Assembly (NCBI RefSeq): GCF_000185725.2
Contig: NZ_KI391954.1
Coordinates: 372,001 to 436,000 of the forward strand
DNA: 64,000 nucleotides
Source of the DNA: Segniliparus rugosus ATCC BAA-974
GTDB lineage: Bacteria; Actinomycetota; Actinomycetes; Mycobacteriales; Mycobacteriaceae
Reading direction: 5' to 3'
Shown one piece after another: positions 33,803-44,385 of this stretch (position 1 is its first letter; the number at the start of each line of letters is the position of its first letter). The position numbers and the translations under genes are program-made. The notes below the pieces were generated by a model. It ran no database searches. It worked only from the letters and a program-made list of their open reading frames with translations, and was not told the DNA's origin.

Positions 33803-36800
33803 TCAGGCGAACGCCTGGCGAAGCAGCTCTTGTTGCTCCACCTCGTGCACCTTCGCCGAGCCCGAGGACGGGGCGCTCATCGCGCGGCGGGAGACCCTGG
33901 TGAGCTTCGGCAAGAGGTCCGGCAGAAGCTCGGGCAGAGCGAGGCCAAGGTGCGGCCACGGGCCCTGGTTCGCAGGCTCTTCCTGCGCCCAGCGGAAGTC
34001 CGAGGCGTTCGGGTAGCGCTCAAGGGCGGCCCGCAGGCGCTTGACCGGCTCGGGGTAGAGCTGCTCGATCCGGACGATCGCGATGTCCTCGCGGCCTTCC
34101 TTCTCTTTGCGCTCCGCGAGCTGCCAGTAGAGCTTGCCGCTGGTGAGGATCACCGTGCGCACTTTCTGGGCGGCGGCTTCGGTCGCGGTCGTCGGGTCGT
34201 CGAGCACGGAGAGGAACTTGCCCTCGGTGAAGTCCGCGATGGAGCTGACCGCGTGCTTGTTGCGCAGCATCGACTTGGGGGTGAAGACGATCAGCGGGCG
34301 GGTGATACCGTCCAGGCTGTGCCTGCGCAGCAGGTGGAAGTAGCTCGCCGGGGTGGACGGGTGCGCCACGGTCATCGAGTTCTCCGCGCAGAGCGACAGG
34401 TAGCGCTCGATGCGGCCCGAGCTGTGGTCGGGGCCTTGGCCCTCCTGTCCGTGGGGGAGCAGGAGCACCACGTCGGAGCGCTGTCCCCACTTGGCCTCGC
34501 CGGAGGAGATGTACTCGTCGATGATGGACTGGGCTCCGTTGGCGAAGTCGCCGAACTGCGCCTCCCACAGCGTGAGGGTGGTCGGGTTGGCGAGCGAGTA
34601 GCCGTACTCGAAGCCCATGACCGCGTACTCGGACAGCGGGGAGTCGTACACCTCGAACCGGGCGTCGCTCCCGGCTTTCGCGGCGAGGACGGAGAGCGGG
34701 CTGAACAGCTCGCCGTTGTGCCGGTCGATGAGCAGCGCGTGGCGCTGGCTGAACGTGCCACGGCGGCAGTCCTGGCCAGAGAGCCGCACGCCGCGCCCCT
34801 CCAGAAGGAGCGAGCCGAAGGCGAAGAGCTCGGCGGTCGACCAGTCGACGTTCCCGGAGCGGGACATCTCGTGGCGGCGCTGGTTGACCGGGAACACCTT
34901 CGGATGCGGCGTGAAGCCCTCCGGAAGGTCCACGAGGGCGTCGCCGATCTTCTCCAACACGGTTTTCGGCACCGCGGTGACCAGGGAGATCGGCAGCTGC
35001 TGGTCGGCCTCCACCGAGTGGCTCGGAGCGGGCGGGATCCGCTCGAGCTCCTTGACCTCGTTGAACACCCGCTCCAGCTGGCCCTGGTAGTCGCGGAGGG
35101 CGTCGTCGGCCTCTTTGATGGTGATGTCGCCTCGGCCGATCAGCGCCTCGGTGTAGCTCTTGCGCACCGAGCGCTTGTTCTCGATCACGTCGTACATGGT
35201 CGGCTGCGTCATCGAAGGGTCGTCGCCCTCGTTGTGGCCGCGCTGGCGGTAGCAGATCAGATCGATGACGACGTCGCGGTGGAACCGTTCGCGGAAGTCC
35301 ACGGCGAGCTGGGCGACCCACACGGCGGCCTCGGGGTCGTCCCCGTTCACGTGGAAGACCGGGGCGCCGATGGTCTTGGCGACGTCGGTGCAGTACACGC
35401 TGGAGCGGCCCTCGTCCGGGGAGGTGGTGAAGGCGATCTGGTTGTTCACCACGATGTGGACGGTGCCGCCGATGTTGTAGCCGGTGAGGCCGGACATGTT
35501 GAGGGTCTCGGCGACCACGCCTTGGCCCGCGAACGCGCCGTCGCCGTGCAGGGCGAGCGCCATGATCGGGAACCGCTCGGCTCCGTCCTCGACCTGGTCC
35601 TGCTTGCCCCGGACGATGCCCGCGAGCACCGGGTCCACGGCTTCGAGGTGGCTGGGGTTGGCGGTGAGGGAGACCTTGATCTCGTTCTCGCCGAACATCT
35701 GGAAGTAGGTGCCCTCGGCCCCGAGGTGGTACTTCACGTCGCCGGAGCCGTGGTAGAGGCTCGGGTCGAGGTTGCCCTCGAACTCGTTGAAGATCAACTT
35801 GTAGGGCTTGCCGACGATGTTGGCGAGCACGTTGAGCCTGCCTCGGTGGGGCATGCCGATGACGACTTCGTCGAGCGCGTGCTCGGCGGCCCGGTCGATG
35901 ATGGCGTCCATCATCGGGATGGTCGTCTCGGCCCCTTCGAGCGAGAAGCGCTTCTGTCCGATGTATTTGGTGTGCAAGAAGTTCTCGAAGGACTCGGCGG
36001 CGTTGAGCTTCGAGAGAATGTACTTCTGCATGTTGACGCTCAGCTTCTGGTGCCGGACCTCCACCTGCTCCTGGAGCCATTCGCGCTGCTCGGGCTCGAG
36101 GATGTGGGCGTACTCCACGCCGACGTGGCGGCAGTACGAGTCGCGGAGCACCGCGAGCACGTCGCGCAGCTTCATCCGCTCTTTGCCCTGGAAGCCGCCG
36201 ACGTTGAAGGTGCGGTCGAGATCCCACAGGGTCAGGTTGTGGTTGAGCACGTCGAGGTCGGGGTGGCCGGTGCGGCGCTGCTGGTTGAAGAGCAGCGGGT
36301 CGGTGTCCGCCATGAGGTGCCCTCGGGAGCGGTACGCGGAGATGATCTCAAGGACGCGGGTGGACTTGTCCACGCCGTGCTCGACGATGTCCGAGCGCCA
36401 CCGGATCGGCTCGTAGGGGATCCGCAGCGCGGTGTACAGCTCGTCGTAGAACTCGTCGGAGACGAGCAGCTGGTGCACGGTGCGCAGGAAGTCGCCGGAC
36501 TCGGCCCCCTGGATGATGCGGTGGTCGTAGGTCGAGGTGAGGGTGATGAGCTTGCCGACCGCGAGTTCGGCGATGCGCTCTTCGCTCGCGCCCTGGAACT
36601 CGGCGGGGTACTCCATGGCGCCCACGCCGATGATCGCGCCCTGGCCCGCCATGAGACGGGGCACGGAGTGGACGGTGCCGATGGTGCCGGGGTTGGTCAG
36701 GGAGATGGTGACCCCGGCGTAGTCCTCGGTGCCGAGTTTGCCTTCGCGGCCCCGGCGCACGACGTCCTCGTACGCGGCGATGAACTGGCCGAAGCCGAAC

Positions 36801-37522
36801 TCCTCGCAGTGTTTGATCGCCGGGACCACCAGGGTCCGCTTGCCGTCCTTGCCGACGGTGTCGATGGCGATGCCGAGGTTGATGTGCGCGGGGGTGACCA
36901 GCTGGGGCTTGCCGTCCACCTCGGCGAAGTGCCGGTTCATGCCGGGGAACTTCTTCACCGCCTGCACCACGGCGTAGCCGATGAGGTGGGTGAAGGAGAT
37001 CTTGCCGCCGCGAGTGCGGTTCATGTGGTTGTTGATGACGATGCGGTTGTCGATCATCGCCTTGGCAGGGATGGCCCGCACGCTCGTGGCCGTCGGCACG
37101 CTCAGGGAGGCGGTCATGTTCTTCGCCACAGCGGCGGCGATGCCTTTGAGGGGGACGCTCTCGTCGCTGGCCGGGGCGGACGGCGCGGCGGGTTGCGGGG
37201 CGGGAGCCGCCGGAGCGGGGGGCTTGGGGGCGGCTGGGGCGGGGCTCTGCGCGACCGGGGCGCTGCCGTTCGAAGCCTTCGGGGCGGGCGGAGCCGCCGG
37301 GGCAGGAGGAGTCGGGGCCGGAGCCTTCGGGGCTGGCGCGGGGGCGGGCTCCGGGGCGTGGCTGCCGTTGTCGGCTCCAGCGATCGAGTCCAATGTGGAG
37401 TGGTAGTCCGTCAGGAACTCGTGCCAACTCGGGTCGACCGAACTCGGGTTCTCCTTGAACCGGTGGTACATCTCTTCCACAAGCCACGAGTTCTGTCCGA
37501 AATCGACGGTGGTCTCACTCAC
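33803..37522 (-). CDS. kgd: Multifunctional 2-oxoglutarate metabolism enzyme Kgd (alpha-ketoglutarate decarboxylase/SucA)
   Basis: Thiamine-diphosphate enzyme at the 2-oxoglutarate branch of the TCA cycle (1239 aa). In mycobacteria Kgd acts as decarboxylase, as E1 of the oxoglutarate dehydrogenase complex and as carboligase. It has the actinobacterial layout: an N-terminal [12 protein letters not shown] tail, an Ala/Pro linker, an E2-like acyltransferase domain ([16 protein letters not shown]) and then the E1 domain ([21 protein letters not shown]). The start is GTG 37522. It is close to the mycobacterial protein over its whole length. Confidence 0.97.
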   Translation of the reverse strand: MSETTVDFGQNSWLVEEMYHRFKENPSSVDPSWHEFLTDYHSTLDSIAGADNGSHAPEPAPAPAPKAPAPTPPAPAAPPAPKASNGSAPVAQSPAPAAPKPPAPAAPAPQPAAPSAPASDESVPLKGIAAAVAKNMTASLSVPTATSVRAIPAKAMIDNRIVINNHMNRTRGGKISFTHLIGYAVVQAVKKFPGMNRHFAEVDGKPQLVTPAHINLGIAIDTVGKDGKRTLVVPAIKHCEEFGFGQFIAAYEDVVRRGREGKLGTEDYAGVTISLTNPGTIGTVHSVPRLMAGQGAIIGVGAMEYPAEFQGASEERIAELAVGKLITLTSTYDHRIIQGAESGDFLRTVHQLLVSDEFYDELYTALRIPYEPIRWRSDIVEHGVDKSTRVLEIISAYRSRGHLMADTDPLLFNQQRRTGHPDLDVLNHNLTLWDLDRTFNVGGFQGKERMKLRDVLAVLRDSYCRHVGVEYAHILEPEQREWLQEQVEVRHQKLSVNMQKYILSKLNAAESFENFLHTKYIGQKRFSLEGAETTIPMMDAIIDRAAEHALDEVVIGMPHRGRLNVLANIVGKPYKLIFNEFEGNLDPSLYHGSGDVKYHLGAEGTYFQMFGENEIKVSLTANPSHLEAVDPVLAGIVRGKQDQVEDGAERFPIMALALHGDGAFAGQGVVAETLNMSGLTGYNIGGTVHIVVNNQIAFTTSPDEGRSSVYCTDVAKTIGAPVFHVNGDDPEAAVWVAQLAVDFRERFHRDVVIDLICYRQRGHNEGDDPSMTQPTMYDVIENKRSVRKSYTEALIGRGDITIKEADDALRDYQGQLERVFNEVKELERIPPAPSHSVEADQQLPISLVTAVPKTVLEKIGDALVDLPEGFTPHPKVFPVNQRRHEMSRSGNVDWSTAELFAFGSLLLEGRGVRLSGQDCRRGTFSQRHALLIDRHNGELFSPLSVLAAKAGSDARFEVYDSPLSEYAVMGFEYGYSLANPTTLTLWEAQFGDFANGAQSIIDEYISSGEAKWGQRSDVVLLLPHGQEGQGPDHSSGRIERYLSLCAENSMTVAHPSTPASYFHLLRRHSLDGITRPLIVFTPKSMLRNKHAVSSIADFTEGKFLSVLDDPTTATEAAAQKVRTVILTSGKLYWQLAERKEKEGREDIAIVRIEQLYPEPVKRLRAALERYPNASDFRWAQEEPANQGPWPHLGLALPELLPDLLPKLTRVSRRAMSAPSSGSAKVHEVEQQELLRQAFA

Positions 37523-37688
37523 AGGAGCTCTCGCCCACTTTCCCTCTTGCCCACTTGCGCGGTGTGCTTGACCGGGACGGCGCGACCCGGTCCTTCAGCT
37601 CCGGTTTTGTCGGAGCGCCATTCAGAATACTCGCCTTTCTGAGAGGTTGGTAAGGCCGAGGGGGTCCTCCGATGTGGGCGAGAGCGGA

Positions 37689-39044
37689 TCACTCGGAGGC
37701 TGTGGGGAAGAGCACTGCCGAGTTCAAGTATCCGTCTGGGTCGAAGGCCCGTTTGACCGAGCGCATCGCGGCGATCTCCTCGGGGCTGCGCGCGAGGGAG
37801 AGGTAGTCGCGTTTGAGGCTGCCGAGCCCGTGCTCGGAGCTGATGTTCCCGCCGTGCTCGGCGATCAAATCGAGCATCGGGCCGAAGACGCGGCTCGGGT
37901 CGGGGCAGCGCAGCACGTTCAAGTGCAGGTTGCCGACGCCGATATGGCCGAAAAGGACGGGGATCGCGTCGGGAGCCTGCTCGGCTAGCAGCGCGGCCGC
38001 GTCGGCGGCGAACGGGGCGACGGACTCGAAGTTCAGCGAGAGGTCGAATTTCGTCGGCGGGCCGAAGAGCTTGGTCACTTCGGCGAAGGACTCGCGGACC
38101 TGCCAGAGCTTGGCGCGCCCGACGGAGTCCTGGCTGATCGCGGGTTCTTCGACCACCTCGGCGGCGGCGAGCAACTCGGCGAGCTCGACGAGCTGTTCCC
38201 TGTCGCTCGCGAGCTCCGCCAAGAGGAGCCATTCCGCTTTCACCGGGCAGGCGAGCCCCAGCCGGTCCGACGCGAGGCGCACCCCTTCGCCGTCGAGGAG
38301 TTCGAGCGCGTCCACCCCAGGGACGTCGCGCAGGCAGACTGCCGCCGCGACGAGGTCCTCGAGGGCCGCGAAACCAGCGAGCGCGGTGACCCGGTGCCGG
38401 GGCCGGGGCCGCAGCGCCACTTCGACCGCCGTGACGACGCCGAGCACGCCCTCGCTGCCCACGAACAACGAGGCGAGGTCGAGGCCGCTGCGGTCGTCGG
38501 GGACGCGGGGGAACCGTTTGATGATCGAGCCGTCGGGCAGCACCGCCTCAAGGCCGCGCATTTGCTCGCTGGTCCGGCCGTAGCGGATGGTGTGCAGCCC
38601 GCCCGCGTTCGTGGCGACCATGCCGCCGATCGTCGCGCTGTCGCGGGCGGAGAGGTCGACGCCGAAGAGCAGGCCGTGCTCGGCGGCGAGCGAGCGCAGC
38701 GTCTGGAGCTTCGTCCCCGCGCCGACCCGGACGCATTTGTGGGTGGGGTCGACCGCGCCGACCTCGGTCAGCCGGGAGGTGGACAGGAGCACGTCCCCGC
38801 GCCGGGGCACGGTGCCGGACACCAGCGAGGTGCCGCCGCCGTGGATGGTGACCGGCGCGCCCGAGGCGCGGCATACGTTCAACACCTCGGCGATTTGGTC
38901 GGCGTCCCCCGGCCGGACCACCGCGCGGGCCGCCCCCCGGTCCCTGCCGGTCCAATCGGTCGCCCAGCCGACGAGCACATCTGGATCGGTGAGCAGGTGC
39001 GCCGTGCCGACGATGGCTTCGAGCTTGGACTCCAGCGTGGACAT
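37689..39044 (-). CDS. FAD-linked oxidase (D-2-hydroxyacid dehydrogenase type)
   Basis: Flavoprotein of the glycolate oxidase/D-lactate dehydrogenase family (451 aa). FAD-binding motifs: IHGGGTSLVSGTV near residue 70, RDSATIGGMVATNAGG near residue 137 and FVGSEGVLGVVT near residue 190. The C-terminal cap carries the HIGVGNLHLN and SSEHGLGSLKRDYL histidine motifs that bind the hydroxyacid. The start is ATG 39044. It is a tandem relative of the next upstream gene; the exact substrate (D-lactate, D-2-hydroxyglutarate or glycolate) cannot be read from the sequence. Confidence 0.88.
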   Translation of the reverse strand: MSTLESKLEAIVGTAHLLTDPDVLVGWATDWTGRDRGAARAVVRPGDADQIAEVLNVCRASGAPVTIHGGGTSLVSGTVPRRGDVLLSTSRLTEVGAVDPTHKCVRVGAGTKLQTLRSLAAEHGLLFGVDLSARDSATIGGMVATNAGGLHTIRYGRTSEQMRGLEAVLPDGSIIKRFPRVPDDRSGLDLASLFVGSEGVLGVVTAVEVALRPRPRHRVTALAGFAALEDLVAAAVCLRDVPGVDALELLDGEGVRLASDRLGLACPVKAEWLLLAELASDREQLVELAELLAAAEVVEEPAISQDSVGRAKLWQVRESFAEVTKLFGPPTKFDLSLNFESVAPFAADAAALLAEQAPDAIPVLFGHIGVGNLHLNVLRCPDPSRVFGPMLDLIAEHGGNISSEHGLGSLKRDYLSLARSPEEIAAMRSVKRAFDPDGYLNSAVLFPTASE

Positions 39045-39187
39045 CTCGCAGATAGTACGCCCTGCTGCGGGGGGAGAAAAGAGGAACTTTACGCCTGGGA
39101 AAGATGGGGCTCCTGTGGCCGAATGGTGGATCTCCCGGCGAAGATCCGGTCCGCCGCCGCGTGCCGCAGGGGCATGGCCGAGGCCCG

Positions 39188-40585
39188 TTAGAAGATCGCG
39201 CCGGGGTTCAAGACGCCCTCGGGGTCGAGCGCGGTTTTGATCCGTCGGGACAGCGCCATGGCCGCCGGCCCGATCTGGTCGGGCAGCCAGCCTTTTTTGA
39301 GCCTGCCGACCCCGTGTTCCCCGGTGATCGTGCCGTCCAAGCGGATCGCGAGGTCCATGATCTCGCCGAACGCGCGCTCGGCCCGGCGGGTCTCGTCCTC
39401 GTCCTCGGGGTCGTGCACGATGAGCGGATGGGTGTTCCCGTCGCCCGCGTGCGCGATGACGGCGATGGTCACCTCGTTCGCCGCGCCGATGGCGCGGACC
39501 CCGTCGATCAGATCCGGCAGTTTCGGGATGGGCACGCCGACGTCTTCGAGGAGGAGGTGGCCGAGGCGTTCCACGGCGGGAATCGCGGCGCGGCGGGCGA
39601 CGACGAACGCCTCGCCCTCGTGGGGGTCGGTGGTGACGAAGACCTCGGCGGCCCCGACCGCGCCGACGATCTCGGCGATCAGCTCGACTTCGGAGCCCGC
39701 CGCTTCGCCGGGGGCGTCGGATTGGATGACGAGCATGGCCTCTGCCTGGCGGTCGAGCCCCATGCGGAGCATGTCCTCGACCGCGTTGATCGTGGCGCGG
39801 TCCATGAATTCGAGCATGGCGGGGCGCAGTTTGCCGCAAATCGCGAGCACCGCTTCGCTTGCCTTGCGGACCTCGCCGAAGGTGGCGATCAGCGTGCTCG
39901 GCTTGGGTTGGGCGGGCAGCAGGCGCAGCGTGGCCTCGGTGAACACGCCGAGGGTCCCCTCGCTGCCGACGAAGAGCTTGAGCAGGGACAGCCCTGCGGT
40001 GTCCTTGATCCTCGGCCCGCCGAGGCGCAGCACCTCGCCGTCCGCGAGGACCACTTCAAGGCCGAGGACGTAGTCGGTGGTGACGCCGTATTTCACGCAG
40101 CACAGCCCGCCCGCGTTCGTGGCGATGTTCCCGCCGATGCTGCAGAACTCGTAGGAAGAGGGGTCGGGCGGGTACCACAGGCCGTGCTCGGCCGCTGCGG
40201 CTTTGAGCTCGGCGTTGAGCAGGCCCGGCCCGACGACGGCCACACGGGTGACCGGGTCGACGGCGACGGCGCGCATCCGCTCGGTGGACAGGACGAGGCA
40301 GCCGTCGACGGCGGTGGAGCCGCCGGACAGGCTGGACCCTGCGCCGCGCGGGACCACGGCGACGGCGTTCGCGCTCGCCCACCGCAGGATGCGGCTCACC
40401 TCCTCGGCGGAAGTGGGCCGGGCCACCGCGCGCGGCGTTCCTGCCTTGGGGTCGTCGGCGCGGTCGCGCCGGTAGCTCTCGAGGATGTCCGGGTCGTCGA
40501 TCACCACGCCAGGCGGGAGCTGTGCCGCGAGTCCGGCGAAGAGCAGGTCCATGTCGTGCTCGCCGGGGACGGGGGAGGATGCCAT
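39188..40585 (-). CDS. FAD-linked oxidase, GlcD-like
   Basis: Second FAD-binding oxidase of the same family (465 aa). FAD motifs: PRGAGSSLSGGSTAVDG near residue 82, SIGGNIATNAGGLCCVKYG near residue 145 and FVGSEGTLGVFTEA. Cap-domain motifs: HAGDGNTHPLI and ITGEHGVGRLKKGWL. It is closer to glycolate oxidase subunit GlcD than its neighbour is. The start is ATG 40585. Subunits GlcE and GlcF are not in the window, so it may act alone or with other electron acceptors. Confidence 0.88.
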   Translation of the reverse strand: MASSPVPGEHDMDLLFAGLAAQLPPGVVIDDPDILESYRRDRADDPKAGTPRAVARPTSAEEVSRILRWASANAVAVVPRGAGSSLSGGSTAVDGCLVLSTERMRAVAVDPVTRVAVVGPGLLNAELKAAAAEHGLWYPPDPSSYEFCSIGGNIATNAGGLCCVKYGVTTDYVLGLEVVLADGEVLRLGGPRIKDTAGLSLLKLFVGSEGTLGVFTEATLRLLPAQPKPSTLIATFGEVRKASEAVLAICGKLRPAMLEFMDRATINAVEDMLRMGLDRQAEAMLVIQSDAPGEAAGSEVELIAEIVGAVGAAEVFVTTDPHEGEAFVVARRAAIPAVERLGHLLLEDVGVPIPKLPDLIDGVRAIGAANEVTIAVIAHAGDGNTHPLIVHDPEDEDETRRAERAFGEIMDLAIRLDGTITGEHGVGRLKKGWLPDQIGPAAMALSRRIKTALDPEGVLNPGAIF

Positions 40586-40740
40586 GCGTCTTTTCCTAGC
40601 ACTTCGCACAGGCGCGGCTTCGCGCGCGGTCGCGCAATGGCGAACGGACTGCGACGAACAGCCTGAACGTTGTTATAGTAAATGACCGGAGATTTCTGCG
40701 ACGGGATCTTCGGAGCAGCGGAGCAAGGAAGGACGAACAG

Positions 40741-41610
40741 ATGGCGCGTGACCTGAGCAAATTGCGGGGCAAAGTCGTTTTGATCACCGGCGGGGCCCAG
40801 GGCATCGGCCGTGTGACCGCAGAGGCGTTCATCGCGCAAGGCGCGAAGGTGGCCATCGGGGACCTCGACATCGACCTGGCGAAGAAGGCTGCCGACGAGA
40901 TCGGCGGGGACATCATCGCCCTTCCTTTGGACGTGACCAACTACGAGCAGTTCGCGAGTTTCATCGACGAGGCGGAGAAGGCGTTCGGCCCGATCGACGT
41001 GCTCGTCAACAACGCGGGCGTGATGATCGTCGGCGACCTTGTGGACGAGTCCCAGCGCGTCACGGACAAGCAGCTGTCCATCGATTTGAACTCGGTGATC
41101 TTCGGCAGCCGGGAAGCGGCGAAACGGATGATCCCCCGGCGGACCGGCCACATCGTCAACATCGCCTCGATCGCCGGGAAGATCGGCGTCGCGGGCCTGT
41201 CCACCTACAACGCTGCGAAGTACGGCGTCGTCGGCTTCTCCGAGGCGCTGCGTTTCGAACTCTCGCAGCACAACGTCGAAGTGACCACCATCATGCCGTC
41301 CTTCATCAAGACGGGGCTGATCGACGGCATCAACGTGGAGGATGCCTTGATCCTCAAGATCGTCCGTCCGCAGCCCCCGGAGAAAGTCGCCGAAGCCATC
41401 GTGGTCTCCGCGGCGGGCCGGGGACGCAACCGCTGGGTGCCCGGCTTCGTCACGGCGCTCGACCCGCTCCTCGCCATGGTGCGCTGGTCGCCGAGGCTCA
41501 CGGTGTTCGTCACAAGGGTGCTGGGGCTGAGCACGGTCATGACCGGCGGCGGGGTCGACGTCAGCGCCCGCAAGAAGTACATCGAGCGGACGACGGGCCA
41601 AGCCAAGTAG
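40741..41610 (+). CDS. Short-chain dehydrogenase/reductase
   Basis: NAD(P)-dependent oxidoreductase of the SDR family (289 aa). The cofactor motif TGGAQGIG is near residue 17, NNAG near residue 90, and the catalytic Ser-Tyr-Lys set lies in NIASIAGK and STYNAAKYG. The C-terminal 60 residues (DPLLAMVRWSPRLTVFVTRVL) are hydrophobic, as in mycobacterial SDRs that sit on membranes. A Shine-Dalgarno AAGGAAGG precedes ATG 40741. It is divergent from the GlcD-like gene. The substrate is unknown. Confidence 0.88.
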   Translation: MARDLSKLRGKVVLITGGAQGIGRVTAEAFIAQGAKVAIGDLDIDLAKKAADEIGGDIIALPLDVTNYEQFASFIDEAEKAFGPIDVLVNNAGVMIVGDLVDESQRVTDKQLSIDLNSVIFGSREAAKRMIPRRTGHIVNIASIAGKIGVAGLSTYNAAKYGVVGFSEALRFELSQHNVEVTTIMPSFIKTGLIDGINVEDALILKIVRPQPPEKVAEAIVVSAAGRGRNRWVPGFVTALDPLLAMVRWSPRLTVFVTRVLGLSTVMTGGGVDVSARKKYIERTTGQAK

Positions 41611-41748
41611 AGTTTCCGTCCGCCCAAACGGCGGTCCCCCGTCGTCATCCCCGCCGTTCCTCGCTCTTCCGCGCGCCGCGCCGGGCACCCCGGCCATGTG
41701 GATCGGCCGGGCGGCTTGGCCTTGCCGCCTTGCGATGCGTCCGTATGG

Positions 41749-42225
41749 TCAGCAGGGCGGCTTTGGCTTGGGCCTCGGCCTGCGGCGGGCGACCGCCTCG
41801 GCGACTCTGAGCGCGACGTCCTCGGGGTTCTCGTGCTCCCACGCCACGATGACTTCCCAGCCCTCGGCTTCGAGCGCGACGAGCTTCACGGCGTCCCGTG
41901 CTTGGTTGCGGGCGATCTTCGCGGACCAGTACTCGACGTTGCTGCCCGGCGGCCGGTAGTGCTCGGGGCAGCCGTGCCAGAAGCAGCCGTGGATCTCGAC
42001 GGCGACTTTCGCGGGCCCGAAGACGATGTCGACGCTGCGCCGGCGGTCGGCCAGCGGTTTCGCGGCGACCCGGTAGCGCAGCCCCTGCGCCCACAGCAGC
42101 CTGCGGAGTTTGAGCTCGGGAGAGGTGTCGCGGCTCCGGTTGCTCAGCATCGACTTGCGGGTCGCGACGCTGGTGGCCCAGCTGCCGTCCGGCACTGTCT
42201 CGTCAGAAGTGCGACGGCGCGCCAT
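41749..42225 (-). CDS. vsr: Very short patch repair (Vsr) endonuclease, no methyltransferase beside it
   Basis: Strand-specific endonuclease that nicks at T:G mismatches arising from 5-methylcytosine deamination (158 aa). The family blocks are present: SMLSNRSRDTSPELKLRRLL, the catalytic VDIVF aspartate and IHGCFWHGCPEHY with its metal/catalytic histidines. Vsr genes usually lie beside a cytosine-5 methyltransferase gene; none is adjacent here. ATG 42225 starts at MARRRTSDET; the longer frame is open but unlikely. It is divergent from the HerA-like gene. Confidence 0.9.
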   Translation of the reverse strand: MARRRTSDETVPDGSWATSVATRKSMLSNRSRDTSPELKLRRLLWAQGLRYRVAAKPLADRRRSVDIVFGPAKVAVEIHGCFWHGCPEHYRPPGSNVEYWSAKIARNQARDAVKLVALEAEGWEVIVAWEHENPEDVALRVAEAVARRRPRPKPKPPC

Positions 42226-42275
42226 GGATACAGCATAATGTTGTCCGCACGCCTTGATCGAGGAAAGGACCTCCG

Positions 42276-43841
42276 ATGAGCCCAACTGGAGCCGAGCAGA
42301 TCCCCGCCGCCCAAGAGATTGCCGAGGGCTATAAGACAGAGGGGCTCGCCTTGCGCCTCGGAGCCGTCCTCGTCGACGGGAAAGTGGACTCGGCCGCGTC
42401 GGTGAACCTGCCGCTCGCGACGCTCAACCGGCACGGGCTGGTGGCCGGCGCGACCGGGTCGGGCAAGACGAAGACCTTGCAGCTCGTCGCCGAGCAGCTG
42501 TCGGCGAACGGGGTCCCGGTGGTCATGGCCGACGTGAAAGGCGACCTCTCCGGCCTCGCCATGCCGGGCAAACCGGGCGAGAAGATCGCCCAGCGCGCCG
42601 AGCAGCTGGCCGACGACTGGACCCCGACCGCGTACCCGACCGAGTTCGTCTCGCTCGGCACCGAGGGGATCGGCGTGCCGATCCGGGGCACGGTCGCGAG
42701 CTTCGGCCCGATCCTGCTCTCGAAGATCCTCGGCCTCAACGACACCCAGGAGTCGACGCTCGGCCTCATCTTCCGGTGGGCGAAGGACAAGGGGCTCGAC
42801 CTCGTCGACCTCAAAGACCTCAAAGCGGTCATCGGCTACCTCACCGGCGACGAGGGCAAGGCGGAGCTGAAGGCGCTGGGCGGGGTGTCGTCCGCGAGCG
42901 CGGGCGTCATCCTGCGCGCGGTGGCGAACCTTGAGGGCGACGGGGGCGACGTGTTCTTCGGCGAGCCGGAGATCGATGTGAACGACCTCTTGCGGGTCAC
43001 CCCGGACGGGCGGGGCGTGATCACCCTGTTCGAGCTCGGCGACCAGTCGGCCCGGCCGGTGCTCTTCTCCACCTTCCTGATGTGGGTGCTCTCCCGTCTT
43101 TTCCAGACCCTTCCGGAGATCGGCGACGTCGACAAGCCGAAGCTGGTGTTCATCCTGGACGAGGCGCACCTCTTGTTCAAAGACGCCTCGAAGGCATTCA
43201 TCGCGCAGATCGAGCAGACGGTGAAGCTGATCCGCTCGAAGGGCGTTTCGGTGATCTTATGCACGCAGCTGCCCACGGACATCCCCAATGAGATCCTCTC
43301 CCAGCTCGGAGCCAGGGTGCAGCACGCGCTGCGCGCCTTCACCCCGGAGGACCAAAAAGCGCTCGTGCGCACCGCGAAGACGTATCCGACCAGCAAGGTC
43401 TACGACATCCAGTCGGCGCTCACCTCGGCGGGGATCGGCGAGGCGATCGTCACGGTGCTCTCCGAGACCGGAGCCCCGACGCCGGTGGCGTGGACGCGGC
43501 TGCGCGCGCCGCGCTCGTTCATGGGCGCCATCGGCGGCGAAGCGATCCACGGCTCTTCGGCGCGCAGCGCCCTGTACGCGAAGTACGCGCAGACCCAGGA
43601 CCGTCCGTCCGCGTACGAGGCGTTGAGCCAACCGCCCGCAGCCTCCGGCTCGGCCCAGGAGGCCGAGGCCTCCGGGCCCGCCGCGCCGCCCGAGGCGAAG
43701 CCTGCGCGCCGGGAGAAAGAGGAGCCCGGGCTGGTGGAGAAAGTGTTGGGGAACCAGGCGGTGAAGGGTTTTATGCGCAATCTCGGCTCGACGCTCGGCA
43801 GGGAAATCTCAAAGTCTCTTTTTGGTAAGGGCAGGCGGTGA
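42276..43841 (+). CDS. HerA-like helicase/ATPase (DUF853)
   Basis: P-loop ATPase of the HerA/FtsK superfamily, DUF853 branch (521 aa). Walker A is GATGSGKTKTLQ near residue 60, Walker B is LVFILDEAHLLF near residue 285, and an arginine-finger segment follows. The C-terminal 100 residues begin with an Ala/Pro/Glu-rich linker and end in a conserved KGFMRNLGSTLGREISKSLFG tail. The family is common in actinobacteria and its cellular role is not established. It is monocistronic or linked to the following hypothetical gene. Confidence 0.9.
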   Translation: MSPTGAEQIPAAQEIAEGYKTEGLALRLGAVLVDGKVDSAASVNLPLATLNRHGLVAGATGSGKTKTLQLVAEQLSANGVPVVMADVKGDLSGLAMPGKPGEKIAQRAEQLADDWTPTAYPTEFVSLGTEGIGVPIRGTVASFGPILLSKILGLNDTQESTLGLIFRWAKDKGLDLVDLKDLKAVIGYLTGDEGKAELKALGGVSSASAGVILRAVANLEGDGGDVFFGEPEIDVNDLLRVTPDGRGVITLFELGDQSARPVLFSTFLMWVLSRLFQTLPEIGDVDKPKLVFILDEAHLLFKDASKAFIAQIEQTVKLIRSKGVSVILCTQLPTDIPNEILSQLGARVQHALRAFTPEDQKALVRTAKTYPTSKVYDIQSALTSAGIGEAIVTVLSETGAPTPVAWTRLRAPRSFMGAIGGEAIHGSSARSALYAKYAQTQDRPSAYEALSQPPAASGSAQEAEASGPAAPPEAKPARREKEEPGLVEKVLGNQAVKGFMRNLGSTLGREISKSLFGKGRR

Positions 43842-43869
43842 TCCGGCCCGGCGCGAGTACGCTGGAGCA

Positions 43870-44343
43870 ATGACCGACGGCGACATCACGTGGGAAGAGA
43901 TGTGGGCGGAGGAGGAGCTTCAGCGACAAACCGCCGCTGAAGCCGCGCGGCTGTCCGGTTCGTGGTCGGCTCCGGAGTTCCCGTCTTCTTCGTGGGAGGC
44001 CGAGCCCGCCCAGCCGATGCTCGCCCCGGAGCCGTATTTCGGCGAGCAGGCCCCGCATCACCCAGAACCGCAGCCATACTTCGAGTTCAGCGCGGATCCG
44101 GTGGGAGCACAGGAGGACAGCCAGCAACCGCCGGCGCTGCGTGTGACATTGCCATCGTCCGCCCCCGCCAGGCCGACGTGGCGCGATCCGGGCGAGGAGC
44201 GGGTCGAGGGGCTCGACGAGCTCGACTGGCAGGCCCCGCCGCCCGTCGCCGCCGAGGAGTCCGGCCCCAGCGCCCGCGAGCGCGCATGGGAGACCACGTG
44301 GGCGGACGACATCCACCGGCACCGGCCGAAGCACGCGAAATAG
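43870..44343 (+). CDS. Hypothetical acidic, low-complexity protein
   Basis: A 157-aa protein rich in Glu, Pro, Ala and Trp with no membrane segment and no recognisable domain. It begins MTDGDITWEEMWAEEE and ends DDIHRHRPKHAK. ATG 43870 is preferred over the upstream GTG 43822, which lies within the end of the preceding gene. Two similar Trp-Glu motifs (DITWEEMWAEEE, ERAWETTWADD) lie near the two ends. Probably disordered; function unknown. Confidence 0.6.
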   Translation: MTDGDITWEEMWAEEELQRQTAAEAARLSGSWSAPEFPSSSWEAEPAQPMLAPEPYFGEQAPHHPEPQPYFEFSADPVGAQEDSQQPPALRVTLPSSAPARPTWRDPGEERVEGLDELDWQAPPPVAAEESGPSARERAWETTWADDIHRHRPKHAK

Positions 44344-44385
44344 CGCGAAATAGCGGCGCGTCCGAGCCGGACTTGCCCAGGCGCT

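Noticed and set aside
33782-37642. 1286-codon open frame on the plus strand over kgd
   Set aside because: Exact antisense shadow of kgd, which is certain from its sequence; the plus frame is Gly/Val/Asp-rich with no family resemblance.
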